NCBI RefSeq assembly: GCF_964253915.1 | Contig: NZ_CAXUSG020000003.1 | Location: 124,001 to 188,000 of the forward strand | DNA length: 64,000 bases | Source of the DNA: Metarhizobium sp964253915 | GTDB taxonomy: Bacteria > Pseudomonadota > Alphaproteobacteria > Rhizobiales > Rhizobiaceae | Direction: 5' to 3' | Shown: in pieces, positions 26,689 through 37,079 of the stretch | Layout of the letters: each line of letters starts with the position of its first letter | How positions within the stretch are numbered: the stretch's first letter is position 1 | Notes under the pieces: generated by a model | Told to the model about the DNA's origin: nothing | The model's database searches: none | The model's input: only the letters and a program-made list of their open reading frames with translations | Program-made: the position numbers and the translations under genes

Positions 26689-27431
26689 GGGTTAGTCGGC
26701 TCCTTGTTTCCATCCGCATTCTCGATCACGAAAAAGTCGGTCATCAACACCAAAGGCCGGCCGCTTTCCGCCAGTCCCCAGAACGTCGGGTAGTAGCCAT
26801 CGCCCCAGCCGCTGGTAAAGACGGCAACGTTGCCCCGCTTGCCTTCGATCGGCCGGTGCATGACGGAATCGGTCCCGCTGTCGATATCGGCGGCCAGAAC
26901 GTCGTCGTAATAGTTGACGTCGTTGTTCTGCCTGGCCTTCATTTCGATTTCGAGGCGCTGCTGCATCAGGGCAACCGTATCGGCATCCAGGAAAGAACCG
27001 GTGCCGGCATCGACGCCATATCCGAAAAACAGGTCGTCCTTCAATTCGGCAAGCTTCTGGCCCGCGACAGTCGCAAGCTCCCAACGCTCCGGCTTTCCGT
27101 CGCCGAAGCGAATGACGGCGGCCGCTATGCGGCCCTGCGCCTCATAAACGGTCACCGGAAAATCTCCCGGCGGCACCGTGCGCTCGAATGGCGCTCTCTC
27201 CTGCTGCACCAGCGGATCTGTCGCGACCACGCGCCCGGACTGCAGTTCCAGCTTGCCGAGACGAATGAGCTTGATGTTTCGCCGGGTAAGCTCGGCCTCG
27301 TCAAGATTGACGAGGTCGAAATTGCGGCCGATGCGATGCACATCCCAATCGGCCGCCATGACGGAAACCGGCCCCTGCAAGGCAGCGGCGCACAACAATG
27401 CCCCGACCGCTTTTCCAAGCCGGCTTCCCAT
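26685..27431 (-). CDS. Exported DUF4241 domain protein
   Basis: A 248-aa protein with a signal peptide (cut near VMA-AD, residue 26) and a C-terminal DUF4241-type domain recognised from SGWGDGYYPTFWGLAESGRPLVLMTDF (about 208-235; the motif is split here in reading, not in sequence). DUF4241 proteins are mostly cytoplasmic and uncharacterised, so a signal peptide is unusual. AAGGAG precedes the ATG, only 11 nt after sucB, so it is very likely transcribed with it. It is coupled by ATGA to another exported protein. Confidence 0.75.
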   Translation of the reverse strand: MGSRLGKAVGALLCAAALQGPVSVMAADWDVHRIGRNFDLVNLDEAELTRRNIKLIRLGKLELQSGRVVATDPLVQQERAPFERTVPPGDFPVTVYEAQGRIAAAVIRFGDGKPERWELATVAGQKLAELKDDLFFGYGVDAGTGSFLDADTVALMQQRLEIEMKARQNNDVNYYDDVLAADIDSGTDSVMHRPIEGKRGNVAVFTSGWGDGYYPTFWGLAESGRPLVLMTDFFVIENADGNKEPTNP

Positions 27432-27442
27432 GACCGGTCTCC

Positions 27443-28675
27443 TTAGAGATCGAGAACCAGGCGTTCCGGATCTTCCAGGCTTTCCTTGACGCGGACGAGG
27501 AAGGTCACAGCTTCCTTGCCGTCGACGATCCGGTGGTCGTAGGACAGCGCCAGATACATCATCGGACGGATGACGATCTGACCGCCGACGACAACAGGAC
27601 GGTCCTGGATCTTATGCATGCCGAGGATGCCTGACTGCGGTGCATTGAGGATCGGCGAAGACATCAACGAACCATAGACACCACCGTTGGAGATGGTGAA
27701 GGTGCCGCCCTGCATGTCGGCCATCGACAGCTGGCCATCACGGGCAGCCTTGCCGAGGCGGCCGATATCCTTCTCGATGCCGGCAATCGACAGCTGGTCG
27801 GCATCACGCACGATCGGCACGACGAGACCCTTGTCGGTGCCGACGGCAACGCCGATGTGGCAGTAGTTCTTGTAGATGATGTCGGTGCCGTCGATTTCGG
27901 CGTTGACCGCCGGCAGTTCCTTCAGGGCATGCGTCACCGCCTTGGTGAAGAAGCCCATGAAGCCGAGCTTGACGCCGTGCTTCTTCTCGAAGATGTCCTT
28001 GTAGCGGTTGCGCAGGTCCATGACGGCGCTCATGTCCACCTCGTTATAGGTGGTCAGCATGGCGGCGGTGTTCTGGGCATCCTTGAGGCGCTTGGCGATC
28101 GTCTGACGCAGGCGGGTCATCTTGACGCGCTCTTCACGCGGCGCGTCCTCGACGGCCGACGGTGCGCGGGCGGCAACCTTGACCGGCTCGGCCGCCTGGG
28201 CCGTGGTGGCTGGACCCTTGGCGATGGCGGCGATGACATCGCCCTTCAGCACCTGGCCACGCTTGCCGGAACCGTCGACATCGGCGGCAGCGATGTTGTT
28301 TTCCGCCAGAAGCTTGGCTGCAGCCGGAGCCGGCGGCATTGCAGCTGCCGGGGCAGCGGCCGGAGCGGCAACCGGGGTTGCTGCAGCGGCAACAGCCGGT
28401 TCAGCCTTGGCCGGAGCGGCAACGGCAGCACCGGCAGCGCCTGCGGCAATCTGGCCGAGCAGCGCGCCGAGGCCGACGGTTTCACCCGCCTGGGCGACGA
28501 TTTCGGCCAGCGTGCCGGCAGCCGGCGACGGGACTTCGATGGTGACCTTGTCGGTTTCCAGCTCGAGCAGCGGCTCGTCGGCCTTGACGACATCTCCGAC
28601 TTTCTTGAACCAGGTGCCGACAGTTGCCTCGCTGACGGATTCGCCGAGGGTTGGGACGCGGATTTCAGTAGCCAT
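27443..28675 (-). CDS. sucB: 2-oxoglutarate dehydrogenase E2, dihydrolipoyl succinyltransferase
   Basis: A 410-aa E2. The lipoyl domain (1-75) carries the lipoylated Lys43 in LETDKVTI. An Ala/Pro-rich swinging linker (about 80-125) leads to a peripheral subunit-binding domain (KLLAENNIAAADVDGSGKRG) and the catalytic core with the active-site YDHRIVDGKEAV near the C-terminus. It transfers succinyl groups to CoA and forms the core of the complex. It follows sucA by 85 nt and precedes the DUF4241 gene by 11 nt. Confidence 0.97.
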   Translation of the reverse strand: MATEIRVPTLGESVSEATVGTWFKKVGDVVKADEPLLELETDKVTIEVPSPAAGTLAEIVAQAGETVGLGALLGQIAAGAAGAAVAAPAKAEPAVAAAATPVAAPAAAPAAAMPPAPAAAKLLAENNIAAADVDGSGKRGQVLKGDVIAAIAKGPATTAQAAEPVKVAARAPSAVEDAPREERVKMTRLRQTIAKRLKDAQNTAAMLTTYNEVDMSAVMDLRNRYKDIFEKKHGVKLGFMGFFTKAVTHALKELPAVNAEIDGTDIIYKNYCHIGVAVGTDKGLVVPIVRDADQLSIAGIEKDIGRLGKAARDGQLSMADMQGGTFTISNGGVYGSLMSSPILNAPQSGILGMHKIQDRPVVVGGQIVIRPMMYLALSYDHRIVDGKEAVTFLVRVKESLEDPERLVLDL

Positions 28676-28733
28676 TGTTCAAATCCTGATGGGTGACTTG
28701 TTCTTGTTGGGCGGCGAAGGCGAGCGGGAGAAC

Positions 28734-28751
28734 GGGGCGGGCAGCCGCCCC
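28734..28751 (-). other. Intercistronic hairpin between sucA and sucB
   Basis: On the minus strand GGGGCGG and CCGCCCC pair over a 4-nt loop within the 85-nt sucA-sucB gap. No T tract follows, so it is more likely an mRNA-stability or attenuation element than a full terminator. Confidence 0.5.
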
Positions 28752-28760
28752 ATTACGTCC

Positions 28761-31745
28761 TCAGCCGCCGAGCGCGTCTTCGAGGAAAGCAGCAAGCTGC
28801 GACAGGTGCTTCGACATCAGGCCGGTTGCCGGCGAAGCGGCGGCCGGACGGCCGGTGTAGCGAACGCGCTGGTACTTGGCGTCGATATGGGCGAGCACCC
28901 ATTCCAGGTACGGATCGATGAACGACCAGCCACCCATGTTCTTCGGCTCTTCCTGGCACCAGACCATTTCGGCGTTGCGGAAGCGGGACAGCTCGTTGAT
29001 GAGCGCCTTGGCCGGGAACGGATAGAGCTGTTCGATGCGCAGCAGGTAGACGTCGTCGATGCCGCGCTTTTCGCGCTCTTCCAGCAGGTCGTAATAGACC
29101 TTGCCCGAGCACATGACGACGCGACGGATCTTGGCATCCTTCTGCAGCTTGATCGGGCCGTCCTTGATCACTTCTGCGTCGTCCCACAACAGGCGGTGGA
29201 ACGAGGATTCGCCGGCCATCTCGGCAAGGCTCGACACGGCCCGCTTGTGGCGCAGCAGCGACTTCGGCGTCATGATGATCAGCGGCTTGCGGAAGTCGCG
29301 CTTCATCTGCCGGCGCAGGATATGGAAGTAGTTCGCCGGCGTCGTGACGTTGGCGACCTGCATGTTGTCTTCGGCGCACATCTGCAGCCAGCGCTCGAGG
29401 CGGGCGGAGGAGTGTTCCGGACCCTGGCCTTCGTAACCGTGCGGCAGCAGGCAGACGAGGCCGGACATGCGCAGCCACTTGCGCTCGCCCGAGGAAATGA
29501 ACTGGTCGAAGACCACCTGCGCCCCGTTGGCGAAGTCGCCGAACTGGGCTTCCCAGAGCGTCAGCGCGTTCGGGCGGGCCAGCGAATAGCCGTATTCGAA
29601 GCCGAGCACGGCCTCTTCCGACAGCATCGAGTTGATCGCCTCGTAACGCCCCTGCGTCGGGGAGAGGTTGGCGAGCGGGATGTAGCGTTCTTCGGTTTCC
29701 TGGTCGTAGAGCACCGAATGGCGCTGCGAGAAGGTGCCGCGTTCGACATCCTGGCCGGACAGGCGGATCTTCGTGCCTTCGACGCAGAGCGAACCGAGCG
29801 CCAGCGCTTCGGCCATCGCCCAGTCGATGCCTTCGCCCGTCTGGATCATGTTGGCGCGGTTTTCCATGAAGCGCTGGATGGTGCGGTGCGCCTGGAAACC
29901 GGCCGGGATCTCGGAGATCTTGCGGCCGATGTCCTTCAGCGTCTTCATCGGCACGGCGGTTTTGCCGCGGCGCTGCTCGTCGGCATTGTCGGCCGTGCGC
30001 AGGCCCGACCAGACGCCGTCGAGCCAGTCGGCCTTGTTCGGCTTGTAGGACTGGCCGGCTTCGAATTCCTGCTCCAGATGGGCGCGCCAGTCGGCCTTCA
30101 TCTTTTCGAATTCGCCGTCGCTGATCAGGCCTTCGGCGATCAGCCGCTCGCCGTAGAGCTGCACGACCGTCTTGTGGGCGCGGATCACCTTGTACATCTT
30201 CGGCTGCGTGAAGGACGGCTCGTCGCCTTCGTTATGGCCGAAGCGGCGATAGCAGAACATGTCGACGACGACAGGCTTGTGGAACTTCATGCGGAATTCG
30301 GTGGCAACCTTGGCGGCATAAACCACCGCTTCCGGATCGTCACCGTTGACGTGGAAGATCGGCGCCTCGATCATCTTGGCGACGTCGGACGGATAGGGCG
30401 ACGACCGCGAGAAGGCCGGATTGGTGGTAAAGCCGATCTGATTGTTGATGATGACGTGCATCGTGCCGGCAACGCGGTGGCCGCGCAGGCCGGACAGGCC
30501 GAGGATTTCGGCAACGACGCCCTGGCCGGCAAAAGCCGCATCGCCGTGCAGCAGGAGCGGCAGCACCTTCGCGCGTTCCTTGAGCGGAATGATGTCGCCT
30601 TCGAACACCTTGGCGCGCTGATCCTGCTTGGCGCGGGCCTTGCCCATCACCACCGGATTGACGATCTCGAGGTGCGAGGGGTTGGCCGTCAGCGACAGGT
30701 GCACCTTGTTGCCATCGAACTCGCGGTCGGAGGAGGCGCCAAGGTGATACTTGACGTCACCAGAGCCTTCGACGTCGTCGGGCTTGAAGGAGCCGCCCTT
30801 GAATTCGTGGAACACGGCGCGGTGCGGCTTGCCCATGACGTTGGTCAGCACGTTGAGGCGGCCGCGATGGGCCATGCCGAGCACAACTTCTTCAAGACCG
30901 TCCTGGCCGCCGCGCTTGAGGATCTGCTCCAGCGCCGGAATCAGCGCTTCGCCGCCGTCGAGGCCGAAACGCTTGGTGCCCTTGTACTTGACGTCGATGA
31001 ACTGTTCGAAGCCTTCGGCCTCGATCAGCTTCGAGAGGATGGCCTTCTTGCCCTCGGGCGTGAAGGCGACACCCTTGTCCGGACCTTCGATGCGTTCCTG
31101 GATCCAGGCCTTTTCTTCCGGATTGGAGATGTGCATGAATTCGACGCCGAGCGTCGAGCAGTAGGTGCGCTCCAGAATGTCGAGCATCTCGCGGATGGTC
31201 GCGTATTCGAGGCCAAGCACGTTGTCGATGAAGATCTTGCGGTCGTAGTCGGCCTCGGTGAAGCCGTATGCGGACGGAGACAGTTCGTTGTAGTCTTCGA
31301 CCGGCGCGGAAAGGCCGAGCGGATCGAGCTGCGCATGCAGGTGGCCGCGCATGCGGAAGGCGCGGATCATCATGATGGCGCGGACGCTGTCGCGCGTCGC
31401 CTGGTGCACGTCGGCATCGCTGGCCGGCTTGCCGGCGGCTTCGGCCTTGGCTTTCACCTTGGTCTCGATTGCCTTTTCGATGATGCCCCAGTTGCCGTCG
31501 AGCGCCGAGACCAGGTCGCCGGAGGCGGCGATCGGCCAGTTCTTGCGCTGCCAGGAGGCACCCTTGGCCGCCTTCGTCACGTCGGACGGATTGTCGTCCA
31601 GCGCCTTGAAGAAAGAACGCCACTGCTCGTCGACCGACGAGGGATCTTCCTCGTAGCGCGCATAAAGCTGCTCGATATAAGCAGCATTGGCGCCGTCCAG
31701 AAACGACGTGATCTGGAACTGCTCGTTGGCTTCTTGTCTTGCCAT
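28761..31745 (-). CDS. sucA: 2-oxoglutarate dehydrogenase E1
   Basis: A 994-aa thiamine-diphosphate decarboxylase that commits 2-oxoglutarate to succinyl-CoA. The N-terminal segment (FLDGANAAYIEQLYARYEEDP) is the E2/E3-binding peptide; GMAHRGRLNVL, GDAAFAGQG and the ThDP motif region follow, with YRRFGHNEGDEPSFTQP in the middle and the C-terminal transketolase-like domains (GYEGQGPEHSSAR). Length is normal for rhizobial SucA. It starts 161 nt after sucD. Confidence 0.98.
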   Translation of the reverse strand: MARQEANEQFQITSFLDGANAAYIEQLYARYEEDPSSVDEQWRSFFKALDDNPSDVTKAAKGASWQRKNWPIAASGDLVSALDGNWGIIEKAIETKVKAKAEAAGKPASDADVHQATRDSVRAIMMIRAFRMRGHLHAQLDPLGLSAPVEDYNELSPSAYGFTEADYDRKIFIDNVLGLEYATIREMLDILERTYCSTLGVEFMHISNPEEKAWIQERIEGPDKGVAFTPEGKKAILSKLIEAEGFEQFIDVKYKGTKRFGLDGGEALIPALEQILKRGGQDGLEEVVLGMAHRGRLNVLTNVMGKPHRAVFHEFKGGSFKPDDVEGSGDVKYHLGASSDREFDGNKVHLSLTANPSHLEIVNPVVMGKARAKQDQRAKVFEGDIIPLKERAKVLPLLLHGDAAFAGQGVVAEILGLSGLRGHRVAGTMHVIINNQIGFTTNPAFSRSSPYPSDVAKMIEAPIFHVNGDDPEAVVYAAKVATEFRMKFHKPVVVDMFCYRRFGHNEGDEPSFTQPKMYKVIRAHKTVVQLYGERLIAEGLISDGEFEKMKADWRAHLEQEFEAGQSYKPNKADWLDGVWSGLRTADNADEQRRGKTAVPMKTLKDIGRKISEIPAGFQAHRTIQRFMENRANMIQTGEGIDWAMAEALALGSLCVEGTKIRLSGQDVERGTFSQRHSVLYDQETEERYIPLANLSPTQGRYEAINSMLSEEAVLGFEYGYSLARPNALTLWEAQFGDFANGAQVVFDQFISSGERKWLRMSGLVCLLPHGYEGQGPEHSSARLERWLQMCAEDNMQVANVTTPANYFHILRRQMKRDFRKPLIIMTPKSLLRHKRAVSSLAEMAGESSFHRLLWDDAEVIKDGPIKLQKDAKIRRVVMCSGKVYYDLLEEREKRGIDDVYLLRIEQLYPFPAKALINELSRFRNAEMVWCQEEPKNMGGWSFIDPYLEWVLAHIDAKYQRVRYTGRPAAASPATGLMSKHLSQLAAFLEDALGG

Positions 31746-31860
31746 GGTGTTTTGCGGACGCTTCCGCCCGCCTCCCGACTTAAATGAATGTGCCGGTCAT
31801 AAAACCGGCTGCCGCATTTCCACCTGCCGCCTGTCCGCGGCACATCCGCCATGCTTGAGA

Positions 31861-31894
31861 ACCGGGCGGGTGCGGATGCGAAGATCCGCCCGGT
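31861..31894 (-). terminator. Hairpin after sucD
   Basis: ACCGGGCGG and CCGCCCGGT form a perfect 9-bp stem, with an internal alternative GCGGAT/ATCCGC, in the 161-nt gap between sucD and sucA. The T tract is weak. It may partly terminate sucCD transcription or protect the message, letting sucAB be expressed at a different level. Confidence 0.55.
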
Positions 31895-31906
31895 CCTTAT
31901 GTCGGT

Positions 31907-32809
31907 TCAGCCCTTCAGGACTTCAACCAGCGTCTTGCCGAGACGTGCCGGCGACGGCGAAACCTTGATGCCGGCCGCTTCCATGGCAGCGATCTTCGAT
32001 TCCGCATCGCCCTTGCCGCCGGAAACGACAGCGCCAGCGTGGCCCATGGTGCGACCCTTCGGCGCCGTGCGACCGGCGATAAAGCCGGCCATCGGCTTCT
32101 TGCGGCCCTTCTTGGCTTCGTCGATCAGGAACTGCGCCGCATCTTCTTCGGCAGCACCGCCGATTTCGCCGATCATGATGATCGAGGTCGTGGCGTCGTC
32201 GGCGAGGAACATTTCCAAGACGTCGATGAATTCCGTGCCCTTGACCGGGTCGCCGCCGATGCCGACAGCCGTCGTCTGGCCGAGGCCTTCGTTCGAGGTC
32301 TGGAACACGGCTTCATAGGTCAGCGTGCCGGAGCGCGAGACGATGCCGACCGAACCCTTGCGGAAGATCGAGCCCGGCATGATGCCGATCTTGCATTCTT
32401 CCGGCGTCAGGATGCCCGGGCAGTTGGGGCCGAGCAGGCGCGACTTCGACTTGTCGAGTTTAGCCTTGACCCGCACCATGTCCATGACCGGGATGCCTTC
32501 GGTGATGCAGGTGATGAACGGGATCTCGGCGTCGATCGCCTCGATGATCGCATCGGCTGCACCGGCCGGCGGAACGTAGATCACGGACGCATCGGCGCCG
32601 GTCTTTTCCTTGGCTTCGGCAACGGTTGCGAAGATCGGCAGGGTTTCGCCCTTCGAGCCGGTCCAGCTTTCGCCACCCTTCTTCGGATGGATGCCGCCGA
32701 CCATCTGCGTGCCGTAATAGGCAAGCGCCTGTTCGGTGTGGAACGTACCGGTCTTGCCGGTCAGGCCCTGAACCAGGACCTTGGTATTCTTGTTGACGAG
32801 AATCGACAT
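31907..32809 (-). CDS. sucD: Succinate-CoA ligase subunit alpha
   Basis: A 300-aa alpha subunit that binds CoA and carries the phosphorylated histidine. The CoA Rossmann part (GLTGKTGTFHTEQAL) is N-terminal; the active-site His lies in the GHAGAVVSGG segment (about 252-261). It converts succinyl-CoA to succinate with NTP formation. It follows sucC by 18 nt with AAGGA before the ATG. Confidence 0.98.
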   Translation of the reverse strand: MSILVNKNTKVLVQGLTGKTGTFHTEQALAYYGTQMVGGIHPKKGGESWTGSKGETLPIFATVAEAKEKTGADASVIYVPPAGAADAIIEAIDAEIPFITCITEGIPVMDMVRVKAKLDKSKSRLLGPNCPGILTPEECKIGIMPGSIFRKGSVGIVSRSGTLTYEAVFQTSNEGLGQTTAVGIGGDPVKGTEFIDVLEMFLADDATTSIIMIGEIGGAAEEDAAQFLIDEAKKGRKKPMAGFIAGRTAPKGRTMGHAGAVVSGGKGDAESKIAAMEAAGIKVSPSPARLGKTLVEVLKG

Positions 32810-32827
32810 GGGTAAAGGTCCTTCAGA

Positions 32828-34021
<1,194 letters not shown>

Positions 34022-34052
34022 GCGGATAATCCCTGATTGACGGCCGAAGCGC

Positions 34053-35015
34053 TTACTTCAGCGCCGGAGCGATGGTGATGCAGGCTTCGCAAAGACCGGC
34101 AACAGCGGAAACCGACTTCTGGAACGCTTCTTCTTCGGCCTTGTTGAATTCGACCTCGATGATGCGCTCGACACCGCCTTCACCGATGATGGTGGGCACG
34201 CCGACATACATGTCCTTCACGCCGTACTGGCCGGAAAGATAGGCAGCGCAGGGCAGGACGCGCTTCTTGTCCTTGAGGTAGGATTCGGCCATTTCGATGG
34301 CCGAGGCAGCCGGGGCGTAGTAGGCCGAACCGGTCTTCAGTAGGCCGACGATCTCGGCGCCGCCGTCACGGGTGCGCTGGATGATCTCTTCGAGGCGCTC
34401 CTTGGTGACCCAGCCCATCTTGACGAGGTCGGTGAGCGGAATGCCGCCGATGGTCGAATAACGGGCGAGCGGCACCATGGTGTCGCCGTGGCCGCCGAGA
34501 ACGAAAGCGGTGACGTCCTGGACGGAAACGTTGAATTCCTGGGACAGGAACAGGCGGAAGCGGGCCGAGTCGAGCACGCCGGCCATGCCGACGACCATGT
34601 TCTTCGGCAGGCCGGAGAACTTCTGCAGCGCCCAGACCATGGCGTCGAGCGGGTTGGTGATGCAGATCACGAAGGCGTTCGGGGCATACTTCTTGATGCC
34701 GGCGCCGACCTGTTCCATGACCTTGAGGTTGATGCCGAGCAGGTCGTCGCGGCTCATGCCCGGCTTGCGGGCGACGCCGGCGGTGACGATGCAGACATCG
34801 GCGCCTTCGATGGCGGCGTAGTCGCTGGCACCGGTGAGATTGGCGTTGAAGCCTTCAACCGGCGACGACTGAGCGATGTCGAGACCCTTGCCCTGCGGAA
34901 TGCCGTCGGCGATGTCGAACAGGACGATGTCGCCCAGTTCCTTCAGCCCTGCGAGATGAGCCAGCGTACCGCCGATCATGCCAGAACCAATAAGTGCGAT
35001 CTTTTTGCGCGCCAT
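34053..35015 (-). CDS. mdh: Malate dehydrogenase
   Basis: A 320-aa LDH-type malate dehydrogenase oxidising malate to oxaloacetate with NAD. The NAD motif GSGMIGG and the catalytic GGHGDTMVP (His about 176) are present; the substrate loop Arg of the malate-specific type lies in TAGVARKPGMSRDDLL. Start at 35015 has AAAGGAAG upstream; a longer reading adds 27 unrelated residues. First gene of the mdh-suc operon, as in other rhizobia. Confidence 0.98.
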   Translation of the reverse strand: MARKKIALIGSGMIGGTLAHLAGLKELGDIVLFDIADGIPQGKGLDIAQSSPVEGFNANLTGASDYAAIEGADVCIVTAGVARKPGMSRDDLLGINLKVMEQVGAGIKKYAPNAFVICITNPLDAMVWALQKFSGLPKNMVVGMAGVLDSARFRLFLSQEFNVSVQDVTAFVLGGHGDTMVPLARYSTIGGIPLTDLVKMGWVTKERLEEIIQRTRDGGAEIVGLLKTGSAYYAPAASAIEMAESYLKDKKRVLPCAAYLSGQYGVKDMYVGVPTIIGEGGVERIIEVEFNKAEEEAFQKSVSAVAGLCEACITIAPALK

Positions 35016-35153
35016 TGAAGTGCTTCCTTTGCGATCCAAATCCCAAGGCAGGCATGCCGTCACACCGGCCATTGTGGCCAATCGCAATACGCCCAAAGCA
35101 AAAAAATGGCAATGCGTTATTTTTAATCCATAAGTTTCAATCGGTTATATTGT

Positions 35154-35181
35154 AAAATTCTTACGTAAACGTAAGAATTTT
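35154..35181. terminator. Bidirectional AT-rich terminator after zapE
   Basis: AAAATTCTTACG-TAAA-CGTAAGAATTTT is a perfect 12-bp hairpin with A runs at one foot and T runs at the other, so it can end transcripts in either direction. It lies 14 nt past the zapE stop and upstream of the mdh start region. Confidence 0.75.
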
Positions 35182-35198
35182 TGACACAAAACTGTCAA
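35181..35198. repeat. TTGACA/TGTCAA inverted repeat at the zapE stop
   Basis: TTGACA-CAAAAC-TGTCAA spans the zapE stop codon and abuts the neighbouring 12-bp hairpin. It may be part of a composite terminator or an operator site for mdh. Confidence 0.35.
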
Positions 35199-36355
35199 AT
35201 TGCTTCCCGCTTTTCACGGTGCAGCGCGAGATAATCGGCGCTGCGCATCTCGAACAGTCGCGAAATCGTCCGGTCGAATTCGAAGCCTTCGGTGCCGCGC
35301 TTTTCCGTCAAAAGCGTCTCCGGCATCGCATCCGCAGAGGCGAACAGGCGCACGGCATGATCGTAAAGCATGTCGATAAGGATGATGAAGCGTTTGGTTT
35401 CGTTGCGTTTTTCCGGACCGAGATGCGGAATGTGATCAAGGAAGATGACATCGAAACGATCGGCGATCGCCAGATAGTCGGAAGCGCCCAGCGGCTTCTC
35501 ACAGAGATCGGCAAACGAAAACCGGGCAACGCGGCCCGCCGCCTGCGGCACCTTGACCGCCCGGCCCTTCATGTCGATGTCGAGGGCCGCGACCTTGTGG
35601 CCGTTGATCGCCGCACTCCAGGCCTTGTCCATTGCCTCGGTGGCCTTCGTGTCGACCGGCGCCATGTAGACAGGCAGGCCATCGAGCTTCTCCATCCGGT
35701 AGTCGGTCGGCGAATCGAGCGTGACGACGTCGACATGCTTCTTCAGCAGTCCGACAAAGGGCAGGAAGAGACCGCGATTGAGTCCGTCGCGATAAAGATT
35801 GTCCGGCTCGACGTTCGACGTGGCGACCAATACGCAGCCGCGAGAAAAAAGCTCGCCGAACAGCCGTGCCAGGATCATGGCGTCGGCGATATCCGTCACC
35901 GTGAACTCGTCGAAGCAGAGCAGTTCCGCCTCCTCGAACAGCGCCTCGGCAACCGGCGGCACGGGATCGGCCTGCTTGGTCTGGCCGTTCTTCAGCTTCT
36001 GGCGATGCGCATGGATGCGGTTATGGACGTCGGCCATGAATTCGTGGAAATGCGCCCGGCGCTTGCGGGAGACCGGCGCCATCTCGAAGAACATGTCCAT
36101 CAGCATGGTCTTGCCACGGCCGACGCTGCCGTGAATGTAGAGGCCATGCACCGGCTCCGCGGGCTTCTTCTTGGCGAAGAGCCAGCCGAGCGCACTGGAC
36201 TTTGCCGCCGGCCGCCGGCCCTTGAGTGCTGCGAGAACCTTGTCGAGCCGGGCGGCAACGTCCATCTGCGCCTTGTCGGCCTGCAGCGTTCCGGCAGACG
36301 TCAAGGATTTCAGCCGTTCGCTGACGCTCAGCGAATAGTCTGGCATAGGCTTCAT
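35195..36355 (-). CDS. zapE: Cell division protein ZapE (AFG1-like ATPase)
   Basis: A 386-aa AAA+ family ATPase. Walker A GSVGRGKT lies at 76-83, Walker B LLCFDEFTVTDIADAM in the middle, with sensor LVATSNVEPDNLY. In E. coli ZapE binds FtsZ at the constriction late in division; the mitochondrial homologue AFG1 assists respiratory-complex turnover. It is near mdh and sdh genes, an arrangement seen in alphaproteobacteria. Start could also be three codons later at MPDYS. Confidence 0.92.
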   Translation of the reverse strand: MKPMPDYSLSVSERLKSLTSAGTLQADKAQMDVAARLDKVLAALKGRRPAAKSSALGWLFAKKKPAEPVHGLYIHGSVGRGKTMLMDMFFEMAPVSRKRRAHFHEFMADVHNRIHAHRQKLKNGQTKQADPVPPVAEALFEEAELLCFDEFTVTDIADAMILARLFGELFSRGCVLVATSNVEPDNLYRDGLNRGLFLPFVGLLKKHVDVVTLDSPTDYRMEKLDGLPVYMAPVDTKATEAMDKAWSAAINGHKVAALDIDMKGRAVKVPQAAGRVARFSFADLCEKPLGASDYLAIADRFDVIFLDHIPHLGPEKRNETKRFIILIDMLYDHAVRLFASADAMPETLLTEKRGTEGFEFDRTISRLFEMRSADYLALHREKREAI

Positions 36356-36372
36356 AAAGGGAATCCACTCAA

Positions 36373-36398
36373 GAAAAAGGCCGGCGAGGGCCGGCCTT
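36373..36398 (-). terminator. Terminator of the Omp19-like gene
   Basis: On the minus strand AAGGCCGGC-CCTC-GCCGGCCTT is followed by TTTCTTG: a 9-bp stem with a T tract, just past the lipoprotein gene and before zapE. Confidence 0.88.
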
Positions 36399-36405
36399 GA
36401 GACAA

Positions 36406-36936
36406 TTAACGGCTGAGGCTGATCGGCTGACCGGAATTCGTCGTGCCGTCAAAGCGCGTATCCGCCGTCTTGTAGAGGCGGCCGAGCGGATTGCCGCTGC
36501 GGTCCTTCAGCATGACCTGCTTGCCGTCCACTTCCCACGAGCCCATGGTCGTCAGCTCGCCGGAGCAACCGCGGGTACCGCCGCGCGAGCCGCTACCAAG
36601 GTTGGTGAGCGTCAGGAACATGTCGCAGGTCACACCCGAGGTGTTGACCTTCCAGTTGCCGACCATGCCTTCCTTCTTGACGTCGAGCGCGGTTGCCGCC
36701 ATCGCATCGGTCGTCTGGGCGCTGGCATCCGTCGGCAGGGTCGTCGGCTTTTCCGGAAACTGTGACGCATCCGCGGTCGGATCGGGCAACTGGCTGGACT
36801 GCACGCCCTGTACCGGCTGCGCCTCCAGCGGCGTTACCTGACGGGTGGGGCTCAAATCGCTATAGGTGGTGCGCTGGCACCCGGCCAGCGAAAGAACCAC
36901 CGCCAAGCCCACCGCCGCATGTTTCAACTGCATCAT
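36406..36936 (-). CDS. Omp19-like lipoprotein (AprI/Inh protease-inhibitor family)
   Basis: A 176-aa outer-membrane lipoprotein. The signal ends in a lipobox LAGC (about residues 17-20), followed by a Pro/Thr/Gln-rich tether and a C-terminal domain (about 95-176) with GNWKVNTSG, two cysteines (VTCDMF, RGCSGE) and the terminal RLYKTADTRFDGTTNSGQPI. This matches Brucella Omp19, whose domain resembles bacterial metalloprotease inhibitors. AGGAG lies just upstream of two adjacent ATGs; either 36936 or 36933 may be used. It stands alone, with its own terminator. Confidence 0.85.
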   Translation of the reverse strand: MMQLKHAAVGLAVVLSLAGCQRTTYSDLSPTRQVTPLEAQPVQGVQSSQLPDPTADASQFPEKPTTLPTDASAQTTDAMAATALDVKKEGMVGNWKVNTSGVTCDMFLTLTNLGSGSRGGTRGCSGELTTMGSWEVDGKQVMLKDRSGNPLGRLYKTADTRFDGTTNSGQPISLSR

Positions 36937-37079
36937 GACACTCCTGATCGTCCGCTCGCCCGGGAGGATGGGGCGCAATCAAGGCGGAATTATCGTGAAA
37001 CACCCTGCTTAATCAAGTCTTGCAACGGATGTTTGCCGCAAACCCCTCGATTTAGGGTGGTCTGCGACCCTCGTGGTGC

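Noticed and set aside
28122..31787. A 1221-codon plus-strand frame
   Set aside because: Antisense to sucA and sucB. Its length comes from codon bias in highly expressed genes, not from coding.
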